From: DASSUW01 sp036257565
Lineage (GTDB): Bacteria; Actinomycetota; Thermoleophilia; Solirubrobacterales; Solirubrobacteraceae
Assembly: GCA_036257565.1 (NCBI GenBank)
Contig: DATAFH010000107.1
Span: 1 to 54,820, forward strand
Reading direction: 5' to 3'
DNA: 54,820 nt
Position 1 is the first letter of the stretch. Each line of letters starts with the position of its first letter. Under the pieces are notes generated by a model. The model was not told the origin of the DNA and ran no database searches. It was given only the letters and a program-made list of their open reading frames with translations. Below, in pieces: positions 49,374 to 54,820 of this stretch. The translations under genes were made by a program, and so were the position numbers.

Positions 49374-49385
49374 CCCAGGCCAGAC

Positions 49386-49406
49386 GGGCACTCTGCGAGA
49401 GTGCCC
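49386..49406. promoter_or_regulatory. 21-bp perfect palindrome directly before the murQ-like start
   Basis: GGGCACTCT and AGAGTGCCC flank GCG, giving a 9-bp stem whose end is two nt before ATG 49409. It could be an operator for an amino-sugar repressor, a terminator for the upstream operon, or a translation-blocking hairpin. Confidence 0.5.
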
Positions 49407-49408
49407 GC

Positions 49409-49708
49409 ATGCTCGGCGACCTCGAGACCGAGGGCCGCGCGGCGGCCCTCTCGGACCTCGACCGGCGGCCGGCGCTGGACATCGTGCGCGCGGTCGTGCG
49501 CGGCCACCGCGACGTGCTCGCCGCGGTCGAGGCGGCCGAGCCGGCGATCGCCGCGCTGGTCGACGCCGCGGTGCCGCGGCTCGACGACGGCTCCGAGCAC
49601 CCGGCCGGGCTCGCCGGCCTCGAGGCGGCCCGGGACACACTGCCGGTCGTGCTCGTCTTCATCCGGCTGCGCAAGCACCTCATGACGGGCACGACCGCCG
49701 GGCGGTGA
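49409..49708 (+). pseudogene. N-terminal fragment of N-acetylmuramic acid 6-phosphate etherase (MurQ-like)
   Basis: The first about 60 residues (TEGRAAALSDLDRRPALDIV, RAVVRGHRDVLAAVEAAEPA, IAALVDAAVPRL) match the helical N-terminus of MurQ, just before its SIS domain. The frame then ends with about 38 residues that fit no part I recognise (LEAARDTLPVVLVFIRLRKH). MurQ is normally about 300 residues, so the SIS domain and its GAGTSGR loop are missing. Upstream of nagA, as expected for an amino-sugar operon. A short standalone protein cannot be fully excluded. Confidence 0.62.
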
Positions 49709-49711
49709 GGG

Positions 49712-50800
49712 ATGAGGCTGGGGGTGGAGGCGGCGCTGGTCGACGGCGCGCTCGTCGCCGGTGACGTCGAGGTGTCGGGCGGCACGATCGCGGCGGTCGG
49801 CCTCGGCGGCGGCGGGCGCGGCGTGGCCGCGCCGGGGTTCGTCGACCTGCAGGTCAACGGGTTCGCGGGGGTCGACTTCATGCACACCGACCGCGACGGC
49901 TACGCCCGCGCCGGCGAGGCGATGCTCGCGACGGGCACGACCGCCTACCAGCCGACGTTCATCACGGCCGCCGAGGAGGACCTCGTGGCGGCGCTGCACG
50001 AAATGCCGCTCGACGTGTCCGGGCCGTGCGTGATCGGCGCCCACGTCGAGGGCCCGTTCATCTCACCGCGTCGCCTCGGCGTACACCCGCCGGGCTTCCA
50101 GCGCTCGCCCGACCCGGCGCTGCTGCTGCGCCTGCTCGACGCCGGCTGCGTGAGCCAGATGACGCTCGCGCCCGAGCTGCCGGGGGCGTTCGAGCTGATC
50201 GACCTGCTGCTCGAGCGCGGCGTCGTGGTCTCGGCGGGGCACACCGACGCGAGCGCCGTCGAGGCGCAGCTGGCGTTCGACCGCGGCGTGCGCACCGTGA
50301 CCCACCTGTTCAACGCGATGCGCCCGCTGGTTCCGCGCGACCCTGGGATCGGCTTCGCCGCGCTCGCCCGCACCGACGTGACGGTCCAGCTGATCGCCGA
50401 TGGCCACCACGTGGCGGGCGACGCGCTGATCGTGGCGTGGCGGGCGGCGCGCGGGCGGATCGCGCTGGTGACCGACGCGGTGGCCGCGACCGCGATGGGC
50501 GACGGCGACTTCGCGCTCGCCGGGCGCCGGCTCGTGTCGGCCGACGGCGTCGTGCGCGGGCCGGAGGGCCAGCTCGCCGGCAGCGTGCTCACGATGATCG
50601 ACGCCGTGCGGAACGCGCACGCGCTCGGCGTGCCGCTCGCCGAGGCGCTGACGGCGGCCTCGGCCGTGCCCGCTCGGGTCGCCGGCCGGCCCGACCTCGG
50701 CCGGCTCGTGCCCGGCGCTCGCGCCGACGTCGTGGTGCTGGACGACAACCTGGAGATCGTCCGGGTCCTGCTGGGAGGGGGCGACCGTGTCGCTCGCTAG
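49712..50800 (+). CDS. nagA: N-acetylglucosamine-6-phosphate deacetylase
   Basis: A 362-residue amidohydrolase: GFVDLQVNGFAGVDFMHTDR near the N-terminus, the metal-binding GAHVEGPFISPRRLGVHPPG, SAGHTDASAVEAQLAFD, THLFNAMRPLVPRDPG and the catalytic Asp in LVTDAVAATAMGDGDF. It removes acetate from GlcNAc-6-phosphate in amino-sugar recycling or catabolism. It appears complete, while the genes on both sides (murQ-like and SIS) are fragments. It overlaps the SIS remnant by 14 nt. Confidence 0.94.
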   Translation: MRLGVEAALVDGALVAGDVEVSGGTIAAVGLGGGGRGVAAPGFVDLQVNGFAGVDFMHTDRDGYARAGEAMLATGTTAYQPTFITAAEEDLVAALHEMPLDVSGPCVIGAHVEGPFISPRRLGVHPPGFQRSPDPALLLRLLDAGCVSQMTLAPELPGAFELIDLLLERGVVVSAGHTDASAVEAQLAFDRGVRTVTHLFNAMRPLVPRDPGIGFAALARTDVTVQLIADGHHVAGDALIVAWRAARGRIALVTDAVAATAMGDGDFALAGRRLVSADGVVRGPEGQLAGSVLTMIDAVRNAHALGVPLAEALTAASAVPARVAGRPDLGRLVPGARADVVVLDDNLEIVRVLLGGGDRVAR

Positions 50801-51020
50801 CGCCGAGATCGCGCAGCAGCCGGAGGCCGTCGCCCGGGTTGTGGCGGACGCGGAGGGCGCAGTGGCCGCCGTCGCCACGGAGATGCGGCGGCGCTGGCCG
50901 CGCTATGCCGTGATCGCCGCCCGTGGCTCGTCCGACAACGCGGCCCGCTACGCGCAGCACGTGCTCGGGCGGCTGTGCGGGCTGCCGGTCGCGCTCGCCA
51001 CGCCGTCCCTGCACGCATAG
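50787..51020 (+). pseudogene. N-terminal fragment of a SIS-domain sugar isomerase/deaminase
   Basis: From GTG 50787, behind GGGAGGGGG, 77 residues of a NagB-II/AgaS-like protein: AEIAQQPEAVARVVADAEGA and the sugar-phosphate loop YAVIAARGSSDNAARYAQHV, then GLPVALATPSLHA and a TAG. The family runs to about 340 residues with two SIS domains, so more than three quarters is missing. It would have turned glucosamine-6-phosphate to fructose-6-phosphate after NagA. Confidence 0.78.
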
Positions 51021-51090
51021 CCGCGCCCCGTCGAGCCTGACGACACCTGCCCTGCTCGAACCTCGCAGACGTGGTGCCGCGGTCCCAGAC

Positions 51091-51108
51091 CGTGACCGTG
51101 ACCGTGAC
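51091..51108 (+). repeat. Short tandem hexamer repeat (CGTGAC)3
   Basis: Three perfect CGTGAC units in otherwise empty DNA (51021-51114) between two gene remnants. Confidence 0.7.
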
Positions 51109-51114
51109 CGCGCC

Positions 51115-51640
51115 ATAGCTAGAACTCTCGGCCTCGGCGCGTCTCTGGTGCGCTCATGACAAGGAAGTCGCCGTGCGTGCCGTAGCCGAGCACAGGCTCG
51201 GCGGACTGGGTGCCGTCGAACGTGACCATCATGTATCGGGTCCGGTTGTGCTCGGTCACCGGGAAGATCATCGGGTGGGATGTTCGTGCCGTACGGGGCG
51301 CTCAGGTGGCCCAGCAGGTTCGCCCGCAGGTCATACACGCGGTAGTTGCGCGCGTCGCGGTCGCTGGCGAACAGGTATCACGTGCCGCCGATCTTCTGCA
51401 GGATCGTCCCCCTCGGTCTGGTCGGCCGAGTCGTCGCGATCCGCCAGCGTGAGCTGGTCGAGTTCGCCTCCTGGGCGGCTGACGGCGATTGCCGGGTGGA
51501 AGAGGAACGGGTCCTGCGACGGGCTCTCGACGAAGGCGACAGGCCGGCGAATATCGCGAAGACCGCGATGCCGACAGGTAGGAGCACCTGCTCGACATCG
51601 CCGTACCCCTGGCGGGTGTCCGCGGCGAAGATCGGCGGCA
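51115..51640 (-). pseudogene. Multiply broken gene for a propeller-like or glycosidase-like protein
   Basis: Minus-strand fragments in successive frames read GVPPIFAADTRQGYGDVEQV, AFVESPSQDPFLFHPAIAVS, GGELDQLTLADRDDSADQTE, GTILQKIGGT, then a TGA where Trp is expected, YLFASDRDARNYRVYDLRAN, LLGHLSAPYGTNIP and, after a shift, MIFPVTEHNRTRYMMVTFDG to the end LVMSAPETRRGREF. The pattern (KIGGT-W-YLFASD, repeating beta strands) suggests a beta-propeller or GH43-like sheet protein, but no family is certain. At least two frameshifts and one nonsense codon. Confidence 0.6.
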
Positions 51641-51769
51641 CGCCGGGTCCTTATCCGGGCGCGGGCCTGGGCAACAGTCAGCCGAGTGACCGCTCTCCGC
51701 AGAGCCGGTTCGCGGCCGGGTAGGCGACCCCGGATGAACCTGTTGAAACGACAGCCAGACGGCAACGCG

Positions 51770-52510
51770 ATGAAGCGCGCGGGAGGCGTACGGATCGTCA
51801 CGCTTCCGGGCGTTTTCCGTCCGATCAGCGACACCTGGCTGCTCGCGGATGCGCTCGACGGTGAGCCGCTGCCTGAGCGCGCTCGGATACTGGACCTGTG
51901 CTCGGGCAGCGGCGCGCTGGCCGTCCGCGCCGCGCTGGCGCTCCGCGAGCGCGAGGTCTGGGCGGTCGACGTCTCGCGCCGGGCGGTGTTGACGACGCGC
52001 GTGAACGCCGCGCTCAACCGCGTCAGCGTGCGGGCGGTGCGGGGCGACCTGCTCGGCGCCGTCGGCGACGCGCGGTTCGACGCCATCGTGACCAACCCGC
52101 CGTACGTCCCGGCGCCCTACGACGCGCTGCCGACCGCGGGCGCCCGGCGCGCCTGGGACGCCGGACTGGATGGGCGCGCGCTGTTGGACCGCATCTGCCA
52201 GGAGGCGCCCCGTCACCTGCGACCGGGCGGTGTCCTGTTCGTCGTCCACTCCTCGCTGCTGGGGCTCGACGCGACCACGGACGCGCTGCGCACCGGCGGC
52301 CTGCAGGTCGACGTCGCCGTCCGCGAGCGCGGCCCGCTGGGCCCGCTGATGGAAGAACGCCGCGAGCACCTGGAGGCGACCGGGCTGCTCGCTCCAGGCG
52401 AGTCCGACGAAGAGGTCGTCGTGGTCCGCGGACGCCGCGACACCCAAACGCAGTCGGGAACGCGAAACGCCTCTGTGTCGGCCGTTTCACCGGCGACCCC
52501 GATCCCGTGA
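51770..52510 (+). CDS. HemK/PrmC-like class I methyltransferase
   Basis: A 246-residue methyltransferase (258 if started at ATG 51734). GVRIVTLPGVFRPISDTWLL is the typical opening of HemK2-like proteins, so 51770 is preferred. SAM-binding motif: ILDLCSGSGALAVRAALAL; catalytic NPPY: FDAIVTNPPYVPAPYDALPT; further LRPGGVLFVVHSSLLG. Relatives methylate the Gln of release factors or other N-containing substrates. It has an unusual extended C-terminus overlapping the next gene start (GTGA). Confidence 0.88.
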   Translation: MKRAGGVRIVTLPGVFRPISDTWLLADALDGEPLPERARILDLCSGSGALAVRAALALREREVWAVDVSRRAVLTTRVNAALNRVSVRAVRGDLLGAVGDARFDAIVTNPPYVPAPYDALPTAGARRAWDAGLDGRALLDRICQEAPRHLRPGGVLFVVHSSLLGLDATTDALRTGGLQVDVAVRERGPLGPLMEERREHLEATGLLAPGESDEEVVVVRGRRDTQTQSGTRNASVSAVSPATPIP

Positions 52511-53016
52511 GCGCCATGGCCGCCCAGGAGCCGACGGGCGCGTCGCTCGGCGAACGTCGGAGCTCCGTCACTCCGGGATTCGTGATGGGGCTCGGGCTCG
52601 GAGGGCTGCTGGACGGCGTGGTGCTGCACCAGATCCTCCAGTGGCATCACATGCTCACCGCGACCGGGCACCAGCCGCCGGACACCGTGGCCGGCCTGGA
52701 AGCGAACACGCTCGCCGACGGCTTCTTCCACCTCGCGACCTTCTTCCTGATCAACGCCGCCATGATCCTGACGGTGCGCGCCTGGCAGCAGGGCAGGCTC
52801 GCGCCGCCGTGGCGCGTCCACATCGGGGCGCTGCTCGCGGGCTGGGGCACGTTCAACGTGGTCGAAGGGTTGATCGACCACCAGATCCTCGGCGTCCACC
52901 ACGTCCGCGACGACCTCGGCGCGCCTCTCGGCTGGGATCTCGCGTTCCTCGGGCTCGGCGTGCTCCTCATGGCGGTCGGGATCGCACTGGTGCGCCCGGA
53001 TCGCAGGCAGGGGTGA
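52507..53016 (+). CDS. DUF2243 family membrane protein
   Basis: A 169-residue protein (166 from the ATG at 52516) with four membrane helices: GFVMGLGLGGLLDGVVLHQI, FHLATFFLINAAMILTV, VHIGALLAGWGTFNVVEGLI and LAFLGLGVLLMAVGIALV. Conserved histidines in LHQILQWHHML and IDHQILGVHHVR are family hallmarks and may bind metal or heme. Function unknown; coupled to the methyltransferase by a GTGA overlap if the GTG start is used. Confidence 0.88.
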   Translation: MSAMAAQEPTGASLGERRSSVTPGFVMGLGLGGLLDGVVLHQILQWHHMLTATGHQPPDTVAGLEANTLADGFFHLATFFLINAAMILTVRAWQQGRLAPPWRVHIGALLAGWGTFNVVEGLIDHQILGVHHVRDDLGAPLGWDLAFLGLGVLLMAVGIALVRPDRRQG

Positions 53017-53132
53017 CCGGCCGCCGGCGTGCCGCGCACTTCCAGCGGCGGTGCCGAGACCGCCAACCAGCGGGTCGGGCAGGGCTGACCGGCTCCGCCG
53101 CGGCGATACGCGACGACCGAGTGGTCGGCGGT

Positions 53133-53495
53133 TCAGCCTGCGCTGTCGTCGCGGTGGCGCAGAACGCTGAGGAGGCCGCCGGCCTCGAGCACGCGGCGCG
53201 CCGCCGCCGATGGACTCCGGAGCTCGGCGTTGATGCCGAGATCGTGCAACCGCTCCTGCGTCGACAGCAGTGATCCGAGCCCTGCAGAGTCGATGAAGTT
53301 GACGCCGGCAAGGTCGAAGATGACCTCATCGACGGCGTCCCCAGACACCACGTGCTCGACCGCCGGCTCGAGTTTGAACGCGGCGGCCATGTCGAGGTCG
53401 CCCTTGAGGGCCACCTCCGCGGTGGTGCCGCTGACCTGGCAATCGAGACCAAGATCTGGCATCAAAGCGAACACGCTTCGCGTTCTGGTCGCCAT
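53133..53495 (-). CDS. STAS-domain protein (anti-sigma factor antagonist-like)
   Basis: A 120-residue STAS domain. After a short lead, strands CQVSGTTAEVALKGDLDMAA precede the helix-loop VIFDLAGVNFIDSAGLGSLL, whose Ser in DSAG is the phosphorylation site of SpoIIAA/RsbV-type antagonists. These bind anti-sigma kinases and free an alternative sigma factor. No kinase or sigma gene is adjacent; the nearest sigma-70 gene is 25 kb away. The start could also be the Met 12 residues later. Confidence 0.87.
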   Translation of the reverse strand: MATRTRSVFALMPDLGLDCQVSGTTAEVALKGDLDMAAAFKLEPAVEHVVSGDAVDEVIFDLAGVNFIDSAGLGSLLSTQERLHDLGINAELRSPSAAARRVLEAGGLLSVLRHRDDSAG

Positions 53496-53592
53496 GATCG
53501 CGCTCTACCTGCTCCACCGGAAAGGACACGCACGCGCGTCTGGCAACTGACGGCCGAGGTCCCGTCACGTCGCCCGGTCGGGGGGCCCGGAG

Positions 53593-54333
53593 TCACTGCA
53601 CGCCCGCCGCGCGAGCCCGCTCCACCGCAGCTTCCGCGCCGCCGTGCCATGGCTCGCCGTGCCCGACGAGCACGGTGCGGGCGCCTGTCTCGGCCAGTGC
53701 ATCGAGCGTCGCCAGGGCGCGTTCGCTGTCGGCCGTGGCCGCCCGCGCGACGATCCGTGGTCCGGTCTTCGCCGTGTAGGGGTCCAACGTGACGATGGCG
53801 TCGCCGGCGATCACGACGTCGCGGTCCGGCAGATGCAGCGCGCAGTGCCCGAGGGTATGTCCCGGCGTGGGTATGACGCGGGGGCTGCCGGGAACCGGGA
53901 GGCTGCCGTCCCGGTACCGCGTGACGCTCTTCAGCGAGTCCGGCCACCAGGCGCGGGCCTTGGTGAGCGCGGCGACGATCGGCATCGCACGCGGCTGGGT
54001 GAGGAAGTAGTACGCGCGTGAGCGCTCGTGTCCGTACTGGAGAGGGTGGCGGGTCAGCGGCACGTCGTTCTCGTGCACATAGACCGGCACATCCAGGTGC
54101 GTCCGGGCACGCTCGGCGAATCCCACGTGGTCGAAGTGCGCGTGTGTCAGCACGACCGCGGCCACATCGCTCGAATCCCTCCCTAGTCGCTTGAGCGCAT
54201 CCTCGAGCGAATCCCACGAGCGCGGAACGCCGGCGTCCACGATCGTCAGCCCCCCGCTGTCTTCGACCAGATACCAATTCGTGTACGCATCTTCGATGCG
54301 GTGGATCCCCTCGGCGACGTTCGCGTGCAGCAC
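53593..54333 (-). CDS. Metallo-beta-lactamase-fold hydrolase
   Basis: A 246-residue MBL-fold enzyme: first strands GIHRIEDAYTNWYLVEDSGG and TIVDAGVP, the metal motif VLTHAHFDHVGFAERA (HxHxDH), RVIPTPGHTLGHCALHL with the next His, the bridging Asp in VVIAGDAIVT, and the last His in LVGHGEPWHGG. Substrate cannot be told; similar proteins are glyoxalase II-like or lactonase-like. GTG 54333 is chosen because GGAGGAG precedes it; longer frames to 54681 have no family sequence. Confidence 0.92.
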   Translation of the reverse strand: MLHANVAEGIHRIEDAYTNWYLVEDSGGLTIVDAGVPRSWDSLEDALKRLGRDSSDVAAVVLTHAHFDHVGFAERARTHLDVPVYVHENDVPLTRHPLQYGHERSRAYYFLTQPRAMPIVAALTKARAWWPDSLKSVTRYRDGSLPVPGSPRVIPTPGHTLGHCALHLPDRDVVIAGDAIVTLDPYTAKTGPRIVARAATADSERALATLDALAETGARTVLVGHGEPWHGGAEAAVERARAAGVQ

Positions 54334-54679
54334 GGCTCCGCTCCTCCGACGGCGTTGACCATTGCTGGTCGAGGCTCCCCGCGGATCATCCGCCGTGACG
54401 CCGATGAAGCCGTACGACGTCAGATCATCGACCGTTGCCGTGCGGTTGCGGAAGCGCTCGTCAATATGCGGTGACGCCCGTGACCGACCGTGTCCATCGC
54501 GGCAGGCCGGGGAAAACGGGTGTGACGAGCGCACACAGCAGGCGAGCGCGTTCGCCCGTCCAGCCCGGAGGCAAGGTTGAAAGAGACAGCTTGGCGCTGG
54601 GCCCCACCTCTCTGTGTCCCTCGACTCGTCCTCTCGGTCTTGCTGTCCCGGGGGGATCTCCACTTCGATAGGGCGACCC
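54334..54679. other. Intergenic region with no recognised gene
   Basis: Between divergent genes. It holds the Shine-Dalgarno of the MBL-fold gene at 54342-54348; frames crossing it lack family sequence. No clear promoter for the gene at 54680 was found. Confidence 0.6.
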
Positions 54680-54820
54680 ATGAACGCTTCTCAGAAGAAG
54701 GTCCTGCAGTACCTGGGCGAGGCCCAGGCCAACGAACACGCGCTGGTGCGCGTGCTCCAGTCGCAGATCGCCATGACGCCGCGCGGCGCCTACCGCACGG
54801 CGCTCGAACAGCACCTTCGC
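54680..54820 (+). CDS. Ferritin-like DUF892/YciE-type protein, partial
   Basis: The first 47 codons only, cut by the window end. ATG 54680 begins NASQKKVLQYLGEAQANEHA, then LVRVLQSQIAMTPRGAYRTA and LEQHLR, which matches the first helices of ferritin-like DUF892 proteins where the Glu and His bind metal. Expected full length is about 160-280 residues. Confidence 0.75.
   Translation, partial: MNASQKKVLQYLGEAQANEHALVRVLQSQIAMTPRGAYRTALEQHLR

Noticed and set aside
51091..51108. CGTGAC tandem repeat as a regulatory or origin iteron
   Set aside because: Three short units only, in decayed DNA, with no replication gene nearby.
53457..53550. Plus-strand frame reading ALYLLHRKGHARASGN at the start of the STAS gene
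   Set aside because: Antisense to the STAS gene for most of its length and without a start signal.
54362..54671. Short frames in the last intergenic gap
   Set aside because: No conserved features, no ribosome binding site; likely chance frames in GC-rich DNA.

Overview
The window is very GC-rich (roughly 70% or more), gene-dense DNA with frequent GTG starts, 4-nt ATGA/GTGA gene overlaps and many starts that directly follow a -10-like TANNNT. With an actinobacterial-type VLRF1 rescue factor, LuxR-family ATPase regulators, an MMPL transporter, luciferase-like flavin enzymes, DUF4242/DUF2243 proteins and tRNA genes without encoded CCA, it looks like a chromosomal segment of an actinobacterium, most likely of the Thermoleophilia/Solirubrobacterales type (inference from gene content; no taxonomic marker is present). 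No phage, transposase, integrase, CRISPR array or rRNA was seen.

Layout. 0-8.8 kb: housekeeping and redox genes (VOC protein, two aldo/keto reductases, cupin, MMPL exporter, exonuclease III, VLRF1, GNAT). 8.9-12.9 kb: a giant secreted 11-repeat protein translationally coupled to a protein made of three 75-residue repeats of no recognised family. 12.8-18.1 kb: FAD oxidoreductase, a 41-codon remnant of a MobA-like gene, a Ser/Thr kinase fused to a receiver domain, head-to-head with an HD-GYP phosphodiesterase, then stress-type proteins and a CpsB-like phosphatase. 18.1-20.2 kb: subtilase, tadA and tRNA-Ser(CGA). 20.2-24.6 kb: a decay zone around two tRNA-Ser genes, with remnants of a DUF4440 protein, a SnoaL protein, a SigJ/SigG-type sigma factor and a HerA-like ATPase beside intact EamA and M29 peptidase genes. 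24.7-30 kb: trehalose-synthase-like GH13, TIGR03885 flavin enzyme, TfoX-like protein, sigma-70 factor and HtrA-type protease. 30-36 kb: spermidine-synthase-like membrane protein, a two-component system, an amidohydrolase and a tiny hydrophobic peptide. 36.2-42.3 kb: a cell-envelope/glycan cluster (amidase, FemAB/BioF2-like transferase, flippase, polysaccharide deacetylase, GT2, GT4), largely overlapping and probably one transcript. 42.2-47 kb: DUF4242, a large LuxR ATPase regulator and a divergent berberine-bridge-type oxidase. 47-51.7 kb: a second decay zone (HD-GYP/LuxR, methyltransferase, murQ, SIS and propeller-like remnants) surrounding an intact FAD monooxygenase and nagA. 51.7-54.8 kb: HemK-like methyltransferase, DUF2243, STAS protein, metallo-beta-lactamase-fold enzyme and the start of a ferritin-like protein.

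Most interesting: (i) two divergent gene pairs 24-25 bp apart share a symmetric ANNNTANNNT double -10 element, each half placed for a leaderless mRNA, and a third pair 22 bp apart has overlapping -10s; (ii) at least nine gene remnants, several keeping the true N- and C-terminal ends around an internal deletion, one still bracketed by intact 4-nt coupling overlaps; (iii) an 11-bp-phased repeat array upstream of htrA that shares a motif with the region upstream of the OmpR-type regulator gene; (iv) a coupled pair of repeat proteins with no obvious precedent.
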